Both the position numbers and the translations under genes were made by a program. This document shows positions 16,440 to 26,000 of a stretch of DNA of 45,759 bases, piece by piece. Source of the stretch: Alphaproteobacteria bacterium. GTDB taxonomy: Bacteria; Pseudomonadota; Alphaproteobacteria; Micropepsales; Micropepsaceae. Each line of letters opens with the position of its first letter. Positions within the stretch are counted from its first letter, which is position 1. The notes below the pieces were generated by a model. The model did no database searches. It was not told the origin of the DNA and saw only the letters and a program-made list of their open reading frames with translations. The stretch lies in the NCBI GenBank assembly GCA_015654705.1, contig JAATGL010000282.1, positions 1-45,759 of the forward strand, given 5' to 3'.

Positions 16440-18527
16440 ATGACGTCCGCAACGCCGCCGTCCGCCGTTCCGCTGCACGACGCCGGCCAGGTCCAGCTCG
16501 CCAAGGTCCGTGTCGACGAACTGATCGTCAAATCCGGCGCCCTGCAGCAGGCGATCCTGAACAGCGCCAATTTCTCCGTGATCGCCACCGACGAGAAAGG
16601 CATCGTCCAGCTTTTCAACGCCGGCGCCGAACTGATGCTGGGCTATGCGGCGGCCGATGTCGTCGACCGCATCACGCCGGCCGAAATCTCCGATCCGCAG
16701 GAATTGCGCGCCCGCGCCACCGCGCTGAGCAAGGAGCACGGCGCCGCCATCATGCCCGGCTTCGAGGCCCTTGTGTTCAAGGCCGCGCGCGGCATCGAGG
16801 ACATCTATGAGCTGACCTATATCCGCAAGGACAAGAGCCGTTTCCCCGCCATCGTCTCGGTCACGGCGCTGCGCACCGATCAGGGGCCGATCATCGGCTA
16901 TCTGCTGATCGCCACCGACAATACGGTGCGCAAGGACGTCGAGGACAAGCGGCTATGGGCGGAAGAGAGCTTCCAGCTGATGGTCGAGAGCGTCACCGAT
17001 TGCGCGATCATCATGCTGGACGAACAGGGCCGGGTGAAAAGCTGGAACGAGGGCGCCCAGCGCATCCAGGGCTACAGCGCCAAGGAGATCATCGGCCAGC
17101 ACAATTCGCGCTTCTTCTCCCAGGAAGACATCGACATCAAGAAGCCGGAGCGCACGTTGCAGGAGGCCGCCGCCGCCGGCCGCTCCGAGGACAATGGCTG
17201 GCGCGTGCGCAAGGACGGCTCGACGTTCTGGGCCAATGTGGTGATGACCGCGATCCGCGATTCCGCCGGCGCGCTGCGCGGCTACGCCACGCTGGAGCGC
17301 GACATGACCGAGCGGCGGCGCATCGACGCGGAACTGAACCAGGCCAAGGCCACCGCCGAAGCGGCCAATCTGGCCAAGTCGGATTTCCTTTCAAGCATGA
17401 GTCACGAATTGCGCACGCCGCTCAACGCCATCCTCGGCTTCGCGCAATTGATGGAATCGGACGTCCCGGCGCCGACGCCGGGCCAGAAGGTCAGCATCGA
17501 GCAGATCCTTCAGGCCGGCTGGTACCTGCTGGCCCTGATCAACGAGGTGCTGGATCTCTCGCTCATCGAATCGGGACGCCTGTCGTTCTCGCCGGAGAAA
17601 GTGTCGCTGGCCGAGGTGCTGTCGGATTGCCAGGCGATGATGGAGCCGCTGGCGCTGAAGCGCGGCATCACCATGTCGTTTCCCGCCTTCAACGCGCCGG
17701 TCTTCGTGATGGCCGACCGCACGCGGGTGCGGCAGATCCTCGTCAATCTTCTTTCCAACGCCATCAAGTACAACCGCACCAACGGCTCGATCATGGTGGA
17801 TTGCGTCGCGCGCGCGCCGGGCTTTGTGCGACTCAGCGTGCAGGACACCGGCCTGGGCCTGACGGCGGAGAAGCTGACGCAGCTTTTCCAGCCCTTCAAC
17901 CGCCTGGGCCAGGAAGACGGCGCCGAGCAGGGCACCGGCATCGGGCTGGTGGTGACCAAGCGCCTGATCGAAGTGATGAGAGGCACGATCGGCGTCGAGA
18001 GCACGGTCGGCGTGGGGACGCTGTTCTGGATCGACCTGATCGCCACCACCGCGCCGCGCTACGACCTCATGCAGGACGACGATCAAACCGCGTCCGAGGT
18101 CCTGGCCAAGGACATGGGCCCGGTGCGGACCGTGCTCTATGTCGAGGACAATCCGGCCAATCTGAAGCTGGTGTCGATGTTGATCGCGCGCCGCAGGGAT
18201 CTGCGCCTGCTGACCGCCGAGAACGGCAATCTCGGCGTCGAACTGGCGCAGGTCCATCTGCCGGACGTGATCCTGATGGACGTCAACCTGCCCGGCATCA
18301 GCGGCATCAAGGCGATGTCGATCCTCAGCAGGGACAGCGCCACGGCGCAAATTCCGATCATCGCGCTCAGCGCCAATGCCGGCCCGCGCGACATCGACCG
18401 GGGGCTGGAGGCCGGCTTCCTGCGCTACCTCACCAAGCCGATCAAGGTCGACGAATTGATGGAGACGCTGGACCTCGGACTGGCGCTTTCGGCAAGCTGC
18501 CGTTCCAGCACGCCCAAGGCGGCATAG
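16440..18527 (+). CDS. PAS-containing hybrid sensor histidine kinase/response regulator
   Basis: Two PAS-like segments, H-box SDFLSSMSHELRTPLNAILGFAQLM, N-box NLLSNAIKYN, G-box DTGLGL, C-terminal REC VLYVEDNPANLKLV...DVILMDVNLPGISG...KPIKVDEL. Confidence 0.95.
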   Translation: MTSATPPSAVPLHDAGQVQLAKVRVDELIVKSGALQQAILNSANFSVIATDEKGIVQLFNAGAELMLGYAAADVVDRITPAEISDPQELRARATALSKEHGAAIMPGFEALVFKAARGIEDIYELTYIRKDKSRFPAIVSVTALRTDQGPIIGYLLIATDNTVRKDVEDKRLWAEESFQLMVESVTDCAIIMLDEQGRVKSWNEGAQRIQGYSAKEIIGQHNSRFFSQEDIDIKKPERTLQEAAAAGRSEDNGWRVRKDGSTFWANVVMTAIRDSAGALRGYATLERDMTERRRIDAELNQAKATAEAANLAKSDFLSSMSHELRTPLNAILGFAQLMESDVPAPTPGQKVSIEQILQAGWYLLALINEVLDLSLIESGRLSFSPEKVSLAEVLSDCQAMMEPLALKRGITMSFPAFNAPVFVMADRTRVRQILVNLLSNAIKYNRTNGSIMVDCVARAPGFVRLSVQDTGLGLTAEKLTQLFQPFNRLGQEDGAEQGTGIGLVVTKRLIEVMRGTIGVESTVGVGTLFWIDLIATTAPRYDLMQDDDQTASEVLAKDMGPVRTVLYVEDNPANLKLVSMLIARRRDLRLLTAENGNLGVELAQVHLPDVILMDVNLPGISGIKAMSILSRDSATAQIPIIALSANAGPRDIDRGLEAGFLRYLTKPIKVDELMETLDLGLALSASCRSSTPKAA

Positions 18528-18531
18528 GCCG

Positions 18532-20721
18532 ATGGTCGATTCCGCCGCCATCCTCGCCGGAAAAATCCTGGTCGTCGACGACCAGCAGGCCAATGTGCGG
18601 CTCCTGGAGATGATGCTGCAGCGCGCCGGCTATCTTCACGTCGCATCGACCATGGACCCGACGGAAGTCTGCGCCTTTCATCTGAAGAACCATTACGACC
18701 TCATCCTGCTCGACCTGCAGATGCCGGTGATGGACGGTTTTGAGGTCATGGCGGCGCTCAAGGATATCGAACACGACGATTACCTGCCGGTCCTCGTCGT
18801 CACCGCGCAGCCCGGCCACAAGCTGCGGGCGCTGCAGGCGGGCGCCAAGGATTTCATCGGCAAGCCGTTCGAACGCTCGGAAGTGCTGACCCGGATTCAC
18901 AATATGCTGGAGGTGCGCCTGCTCTACGCCGAATGCAGGGCGCATGGCAGGAAGCTGGAGAAGCGGGTGGCGGAGCGCACCGCCGAACTGAACCGCAGCG
19001 TGCGGATGTTCCGCGAACTCGCCGACAACATTCCCGAGGCGCTGTGGATCCGCGACATCGAGAATCACACGATCCAGTACGTGAACTCGGCCTGGCAGAG
19101 GCTGGGCGGCCTGTCCGCCGCGTCCGGCGATTCGGTCGAGGCGGCCTATCGCGCGATCCATCCCGACGATCTGCAATGGGTCACGCATGAGCGGCGCAAG
19201 CTCCCCGGCGCGCAGGCGAGCAGCGAATATCGCTTGGTGCGTCCCGACAAGAGCATCCGCTGGGTCCACGCGCGGACGTTTCCCATCGCGAACCCCTCCG
19301 GTGCCGCGCCCTGGGTGGTCGAGATCATCGAGGACATCACGGCGCGCCGGGAAGCCCAGCACCAGCTGGTGCACCTGGCCCGCCACGACGCGCTGACCGA
19401 CCTGCCCAACCGCACGCTGCTCTACGAATCGCTGCGCGAGGCGCTCGCGCGCGCGGCGGAGGAGCAATTGGTCGTCTCGGTCCTGCTGCTCGACATCGAC
19501 TATTTCAAGAACGTCAACGACACGCTGGGGCACATGATCGGCGATGCGCTGCTGCGCGAATTCGCCGCCCGCCTGGTCAAATGCGTGCGTCCCGGCGATA
19601 CGGTCGGCCGGCTCGGCGGCGACGAGTTCGCCGTCATCGTCGTGACGCCGCTGGACAATCACGGCGCCGTCGACGTCGCCAACCGCATCCGCGCCGCCCT
19701 GCAAAATCCGCTTTTTCTGGAAGGCCAGGAGATCCTGGTGACCACCAGCATCGGCATCGCCTCCTATCCGGCCGACACCACCGACCTCGAAACGCTGATC
19801 CGCTGCGCCGACGCCGCGATGTACGAATCCAAGGCCTCGGGCCGTAACGCGCTGCGCTGCTACAGCGCGGAGATGAACACGCGCGCGCGGCTGAAATCCG
19901 ACGTCGAAGGCGCGCTGCGCTCGGCCCAGGGGCGGGACGAATTCGTCCTCTACTACCAGCCGAAGATGCACATCGACAGCGGGCGCTGGACCAGCGTCGA
20001 GGCGCTGATGCGCTGGAACCGGCCCGGACACGGCCTCGTCCTGCCCGGCCAGTTCATTCCGGCGCTGGAGGAGATGGGACTGATCGTGCCGGTCGGCGCC
20101 TGGGCCATCGACACGGCCTGCCGGCAGATCCGCGACTGGGGGCTCGCTGGCCTCGGCCAGATCCGCATCGCGGTCAACGTCTCCTCGCGGCAGGTGCGCG
20201 AGGAGCGCTTCGTGTCCCAGGTCGCCGAAGCGATTCGCAAACATCACATTGATCCCGCATTGCTCGAATTCGAGATCACCGAGAGCACGCTGATGGCGCA
20301 TGGCGAAAGCACCGATGTGGCGCTGCGCCAGTTGAAGGATCTGGGGATCACGATCTCGATCGACGATTTCGGCACGGGATATTCGAACCTCGCCTATCTG
20401 AAGCGTTTCCTGGTCGATGCGCTGAAGATAGACATCACCTTCATCCGCGACGTCACGACCAATGCGGACGACGCGACGATCGCGGTGGCGATCATCAACA
20501 TGGCGCACAGCCTGCGGCTGAAGGTCGTCGCCGAAGGCGTCGAGACGCGCGAGCAGCTGGATTTCCTGCGCGCCCATGGCTGCGACGAGGTTCAGGGCTA
20601 TTTCCTGTCCCGGCCGCTGCCGGCCGACGAGTTGTCGGAGAAATTCCGCCAGGCCGGGCTCCCCGAAGACGACCAATGGCCGATCTCGCAAACGGCACGA
20701 AGGAGCACTGCTCATGCGTAG
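18532..20721 (+). CDS. REC-PAS-GGDEF-EAL bifunctional-type c-di-GMP signalling protein
   Basis: N-terminal REC (ILVVDDQQANVRLLEMML; LILLDLQMPVMDG), PAS, RPGDTVGRLGGDEFAVI (I-site RxxD 5 aa before GGDEF), EAL (SVEALMRW, IAVNVS, DDFGTGYSNLAYLKRF, EGVETREQ, QGYFLSRPLP). Confidence 0.95.
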   Translation: MVDSAAILAGKILVVDDQQANVRLLEMMLQRAGYLHVASTMDPTEVCAFHLKNHYDLILLDLQMPVMDGFEVMAALKDIEHDDYLPVLVVTAQPGHKLRALQAGAKDFIGKPFERSEVLTRIHNMLEVRLLYAECRAHGRKLEKRVAERTAELNRSVRMFRELADNIPEALWIRDIENHTIQYVNSAWQRLGGLSAASGDSVEAAYRAIHPDDLQWVTHERRKLPGAQASSEYRLVRPDKSIRWVHARTFPIANPSGAAPWVVEIIEDITARREAQHQLVHLARHDALTDLPNRTLLYESLREALARAAEEQLVVSVLLLDIDYFKNVNDTLGHMIGDALLREFAARLVKCVRPGDTVGRLGGDEFAVIVVTPLDNHGAVDVANRIRAALQNPLFLEGQEILVTTSIGIASYPADTTDLETLIRCADAAMYESKASGRNALRCYSAEMNTRARLKSDVEGALRSAQGRDEFVLYYQPKMHIDSGRWTSVEALMRWNRPGHGLVLPGQFIPALEEMGLIVPVGAWAIDTACRQIRDWGLAGLGQIRIAVNVSSRQVREERFVSQVAEAIRKHHIDPALLEFEITESTLMAHGESTDVALRQLKDLGITISIDDFGTGYSNLAYLKRFLVDALKIDITFIRDVTTNADDATIAVAIINMAHSLRLKVVAEGVETREQLDFLRAHGCDEVQGYFLSRPLPADELSEKFRQAGLPEDDQWPISQTARRSTAHA

Positions 20722-21133
20722 CATGCATCCACGGCCGGACCCGCAGCGGCGCGATCCGCATCCTGGCGCCGCCTATGAACCGAGGCCGCCGCGCCGGCGG
20801 ACCTGCCTGAACGGCAAGCTGGTCTATGGCGACGGCATCTTCGCGCCGGACGGCGCCTTCACGCTGGACTGCACCATCCGCGATCTTTCGGAGAGCGGCG
20901 CGAAGGTCACCATCTTCAGGCGCCAGCCCCTGCCGCCCGACCTCTACCTGATCGTCGTCAAATCCGGCATCGCGCATCGGGCGAGGGTGGTATGGCTGGA
21001 TTTCCCGGCGCGCGGCCTCAAATTTTCCGCCTCCTACCAGCTCGATGCCGCCCTGCCGGACGATTTGAAGTTCCTGCGCCGGCTGTGGATCGCGCTCGGC
21101 GACCGCGCCGGGGATAACCAATCGTTAGGCTAA
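20714..21133 (+). CDS. PilZ domain protein
   Basis: EPRPPRRRTCLNGKLVYGDG...DCTIRDLSESGAKVTI...HRARVVWLDFPARGLKF: Arg-rich RxxxR and DxSxxG PilZ motifs; start overlaps GGDEF-EAL stop. Confidence 0.82.
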   Translation: MRSMHPRPDPQRRDPHPGAAYEPRPPRRRTCLNGKLVYGDGIFAPDGAFTLDCTIRDLSESGAKVTIFRRQPLPPDLYLIVVKSGIAHRARVVWLDFPARGLKFSASYQLDAALPDDLKFLRRLWIALGDRAGDNQSLG

Positions 21134-21248
21134 TCGGGCAACACTGGCGCCGTGCGCTGGTCCGCCGCGCCGGCGTCCATCCCGCATGGCGCGCGCCGGG
21201 CGCGATCGTTTTGCCGGCCACAGCGGATTCTTACCGGACGGATTTGTC

Positions 21249-22724
21249 ATGTTCATCGGAGATCTTCTGATCGCGCATGGTCTGGTGACGCCGGCCGATG
21301 TCGCGGCCGCGCTCGAACACCAGAAGCTGCAGGGCGGCCGGCTGGGCGACGTGCTGATCTCGCTGGGCAAGCTCACCTCCGTCGATCTGGAGGCGGTGCT
21401 GCAGGCAGCTCCGCCCGAGCCGACCTCGATCGCCGAGACCGGGCTGGCGGCCGCCGACCTGATGAACCTGATGCTGAAGGCGATGTACACCGGCGGGGGC
21501 GAGACCGCGTCGGCCATCGCCGACATCATCAAGCTGCCGCAGCGCATCGTTCAGCTGCTCATGGAGCAGGCGCAGGAGCGCAAGCTGCTGGACGTGCTCG
21601 GCGCCGCCGGCATCCGCGCGATGTCGGAATTCCGCTACATGCTGACCGAACGGGGCAAGCTGTGGGCGGCCGATGCGCTCAACCAGAATCAATATATCGG
21701 GCCCGCGCCGGTCTCGCTGAACGCCTATCGCGAGCGCATCAACCGCCAGGCCATCACCAACGAGCGCGTCGACCGCGCCGCGATCGACCGCGTCTTCGCC
21801 GGCCTCGCGATCTCGTCGACCTTCATCCAGCAGATCGGTCCCGCGATCAATTCCGGGCGCGCGATCCTGCTCTACGGTCCGCCGGGCAACGGCAAGACCA
21901 CGGTCGCCGAGCGCGTCGGCGAGGTCTTCCGCGACGTCGTCTACATCCCGCATTGCTTCGAGGTCGAGGGCCAGATCATCAAGGTGTTCGATCCGGGCGT
22001 GCACCGCACGTTTCAGCAGAAGCCCGGACAGACGCTCAAGGGCACCGCGGTGCGGCGCGAGGATTTCGATGCGCGCTGGGTGCCGTGCCGCCGCCCCTTC
22101 ATCGTCGCCGGCGGCGAACTGACGCTGGAGATGCTCGATCTCAGCTTCAATCCGCTCGCCAAATTCTACGAGGCGCCGTTGCATGTGAAGGCGCTGGGCG
22201 GCATCTTCATGATCGACGATTTCGGCCGCCAGATCGTCAGCCCGGAAGCGCTGCTCAACCGCTGGATCGTGCCGCTGGAGCGCCGCGTCGATTATCTGAA
22301 ACTCCACACCGGCAAGAGCTTTTCGCTGCCGTTCGACGAATTGGTGATCTTCTCGACCAACCTGTCGCCGCAGGATCTGATGGACCCGGCGTTCCTGCGC
22401 CGCATTCCCTACAAGCTGCCGATCGGGGCGCCGAGCGTCGCCGAATACCGGCAGATTTTCCACACGCTCTCCAAGGCGGCCGGCCTGGCGGTGTCCGACG
22501 AGATCATCGACATCATCATCACGACGTTGCGCGATCGCGGCGGCATGCCGCTGGCCAGCTACCAGCCCAAATTCATCGTCGACCAGGTGCGCGCGGCCTG
22601 CAAGTTTGCCGGCATCCCGCCGCAGTTCCGGCCGGAGCTTCTGACCATGGCGCTCGGCAATCTTTCCATCGTGGACGAAACCGCGAATGCCGCGCCGACC
22701 AGCGCACGCAGCCGGGCGGCATAG
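21249..22724 (+). CDS. AAA+ ATPase with GspE-N/MshEN-like N-terminal domain
   Basis: N-terminus MFIGDLLIAHGLVTPADVAAALEHQKLQGGRLGDVLISLGKLTSVDLEAVLQ (tandem MshEN-like motif); Walker A LLYGPPGNGKTTVAE; Walker B GGIFMIDDFGRQ; sensor VIFSTNLSPQDLMDPAFLRRI. Confidence 0.85.
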   Translation: MFIGDLLIAHGLVTPADVAAALEHQKLQGGRLGDVLISLGKLTSVDLEAVLQAAPPEPTSIAETGLAAADLMNLMLKAMYTGGGETASAIADIIKLPQRIVQLLMEQAQERKLLDVLGAAGIRAMSEFRYMLTERGKLWAADALNQNQYIGPAPVSLNAYRERINRQAITNERVDRAAIDRVFAGLAISSTFIQQIGPAINSGRAILLYGPPGNGKTTVAERVGEVFRDVVYIPHCFEVEGQIIKVFDPGVHRTFQQKPGQTLKGTAVRREDFDARWVPCRRPFIVAGGELTLEMLDLSFNPLAKFYEAPLHVKALGGIFMIDDFGRQIVSPEALLNRWIVPLERRVDYLKLHTGKSFSLPFDELVIFSTNLSPQDLMDPAFLRRIPYKLPIGAPSVAEYRQIFHTLSKAAGLAVSDEIIDIIITTLRDRGGMPLASYQPKFIVDQVRAACKFAGIPPQFRPELLTMALGNLSIVDETANAAPTSARSRAA

Positions 22725-22859
22725 GAACGCGCACACGTCCATGCGTAGATTCCGAGCCTGCCGCGCGCAGCTCGTTTGAGTCATCGTCGCGTCGGTCCCC
22801 AACAGTGATCGAAGCGCTGACAGCACTCCCCCGCGCGGACGCCGAGATCGGACCGCCTT

Positions 22860-22898
22860 AAAGCCGCCGCCCTCAGCCCCGGGTCGGCGGCTTTTTTT
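22860..22898 (+). terminator. Rho-independent terminator
   Basis: 10-bp stem AAAGCCGCCG / CGGCGGCTTT with 15-nt loop, followed by a run of T (TTTTTTT at 22892-22898). Confidence 0.9.
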
Positions 22899-23025
22899 AT
22901 CGCGTCCATGGACCGTGAATCGCATCGGCCCGTAGCGGGATCGTGCATGCGATTGCGGTAAATACCTCCAAGCCATCGCTTTAAGCATGGAATTCTGATA
23001 ACCTTAAGTTGCGACCCATTCCTGG

Positions 23026-26000
23026 GTGGCGGCCTTAGGGAACAAAACAGGAATGCCCGCGAATCGTTCGCATCAAGCGAAGCCCACTCGGCCACCGTCG
23101 ATTCGGGGCTCCGTGCCGGCGCGCGGCCCGCCGCAACCCGCCGCCGACTTTGCGATCGTCGGAATAGGCGCATCCGCGGGCGGTCTCGACGCCTGCCGGA
23201 AATTCATTGAAGCCTTGCCGGCCGGCAACGGCATGGCGTTCATCCTGGTGCAGCATCTCGATCCCAACCACGAAAGCATGATGGTGGACCTCCTGGCCGG
23301 CCAGACACCGATGACGGTGCGGCAGGCCATGGAGGGCATGCTGCTCGAACGCGATCACCTTTACGTGATCCCGCCCGGAACCTATCTCTCGGTCGGCCAT
23401 GGCGCACTGCATCTGACGCAGCCTTTGGCCCGCCACGGCGCCCGCCTGCCGTTCGATTTCCTGCTGAACTCTCTGGCCGGCGAATACGGCGCCCGCGCGG
23501 TCTGCGTGATCCTGTCGGGAACGGGAGCCGACGGCAGTCTCGGGCTCAAAGCCGTGAAGGAAAAGGGCGGCCTGGTCATCGCCCAGGATCCCGACGAAGC
23601 CGATTATGACGGCATGCCGCGCAGCGCCATCGCGACGGGTGCGGTGGATCTGGTGCTGGCGGCGGGAAAGATTCCGGAAGCGCTCGCCAAACACGGCCGG
23701 CGTCTCAGCCCCGCACTGGCGCGCAACGGGCTTCATCCGAAGGAGGCGGCGAAGAACCGCCTGCCCGAGATCATCGACCTGCTGCGCAGCAAGACGGCCC
23801 ACGATTTCACGCTCTACAAGCAGGGCACGTTGCAGCGTCGGATCGAGCGGCGCATGGCGATGGCGGCGATCGATGTCGCGGATATGGACCGCTATCTCGA
23901 AATGCTGCGCGGCGACGCGAAAGAACTCGACCTCCTGGCCAAGGATCTACTGATCAACGTGACCAGCTTCTTCCGCGACACGAAGGTGTTCAGCCTGCTG
24001 GCCCAGAAGATCATTCCCGATCTGGTCCGCAACCACCCGGCGGACCAGCCGCTGCGCATCTGGGTTGCCGGATGCAGCACCGGCGAGGAAACCTATTCCC
24101 TCGCGATGCTGTTTCGCGAGGCGATCATCGCGGCCAAGAGCAATATCAAGCTGCAGGTCTTCGCCTCCGACGTCGATCCCGATGCCGTCGCCGGCGCGCG
24201 CGAGGGGCTCTATCCCCAGAGCATCGAGGCGGACGTTTCGCCGGAGCGGCTCGCCCGCTTCTTCTCGAAGGAAGATCACGGCTACCGGGTGTCGCCGACG
24301 CTGCGCGGGATGGTGGTCTTCACGGTGCAGGACGTGCTGGCCGACCCGCCGTTCTCGCGCCTCGACATGGTGTCGTGCCGCAACCTGCTGATCTATCTGC
24401 TTCCCGAGGCGCAGGCGAAGGTCCTGTCGCTGTTCCATTTCGCCCTGCGCCAGGGCGGCGTTCTTCTGCTCGGCAGTTCGGAAACGGCCGGCAATGTCGC
24501 GGGCCGCTTCGAGATGATCGCCAAATCCGAGCGGCTCTACCGCCATATCGGCCGCAGCCGGCCGGGGGAATTTGGTTTTCCCAGAAGCGCGGGCGGCATG
24601 CGCGTTCCCGCCCGTCCGGCCGCCGAGCAGGCGCCGTCGCGCCAGGCGGCGCTGGCCGAACTTTGCCGCCGTCTGGTGTTGGAGACCTATACGCCGGCGG
24701 CGATCCTGATCAACCGCAAATACGAATGTCTTTATTTTCTGGGACCGACGGACCGCTATCTGCAGATCGCGCCCGGCCGGCCGATCCACGATCTGCTGGC
24801 GATGGCGCGCGACGGCGTGCGCACCAAGCTGCGCGCGGCGATCCAGCGCGCCTGCCAGGAGAACACGCGTGTCGTCGTCGCCGGCGGCCAGTTGGACCGC
24901 GACGGCGACGCGCGCTCCTTCAGCATCGCGGTGCAGCCGGTGCTGAGCGACGGCGAGGAACTGCTGCTGATCTGCTTCATCGATGGGCCCAAGCACGAAT
25001 CCCGGCGTGATCGCGGGGCGACTCCCGGGCACATTCCGCGCGTCGCCGAGCTCGAACACGAACTCGAAGCCACCAGAAGCGAACTTCAGGGCGCCATTCA
25101 CAATCTGGAGATTTCCAGCGAAGAGCAGAAAGCGATCAACGAAGAAGCGCTTTCGGTCAACGAGGAATACCAGTCGACCAACGAGGAATTGCTGACCTCG
25201 AAGGAGGAACTGCAATCGCTCAACGAGGAACTGACCGCCCTCAACAGCCAGCTCCAGGAAACGCTGGAGCGGCAGCGCACCACCTCCAACGATCTGCAGA
25301 ATGTACTCCACAGCACCGACGTCGCGACGATCTTTCTCGACACCAATCTCGGCATCCGCTTTTTCACGCCGGCCACCAAGGCGCTGTTCAGCGTCATTCC
25401 CGGCGACATCGGCCGTCCGCTCGCCGATCTCAGTTCGCTGGCCGCCGACGGCGCGCTTCTGGAGGATGCACGCACCGTGCTGCGCACCCAGGCACCGCTG
25501 GAGCGCGAGATCGAGGCGCGCAGCGGCGCCTGGTATATCCGCCGCATCTCGCCCTATCGCACCCAGGACAACGGCGTCGAGGGCGTCGTCATCACCTTTG
25601 CCGACATCACCGAGCGCCGGCACGCCGCCGATGCGCTGGAGGCGGCCAAGCGCCAGGCGCAGTTGGCCAATGTGGCGAAATCGCGCTTCCTGGCGACCGC
25701 CAGCCACGATCTGCGCCAGCCGCTGCAGACGCTGGCCCTGCTTCAGGAGCAGCTGACCAGGACCGTCGAAGGCGAAAAGTCGCAGACGCTGGTGGCGCGG
25801 CTGGCCCAGACGCTGGGCGCCATGTCGGGCATGCTGAACACGCTGCTCGACATCAACCAGATCGAGGCCGGCACCATCCGCGCCGAAATGGTCACCTTCC
25901 CGCTCGACGAACTGTTCGGCCGGCTTCGCGACGAATTCACCTATCACGCGCAGGCGCGAAGCCTCAATCTGCGTGTCGTGCCCTGCGGTCTTTCGGTCCA

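Noticed and set aside
14788-22755. Repeated GTAGATTCCGA near 14788 and 22745, after two operons
   Set aside because: An 11-mer shared twice in 45 kb is expected by chance; no extended similarity
22899-23052. Possible GGAAC...CGTT general-stress (EcfG) promoter before the CheB-CheR fusion
   Set aside because: Spacing between elements is wrong (about 21 nt instead of 16-17)
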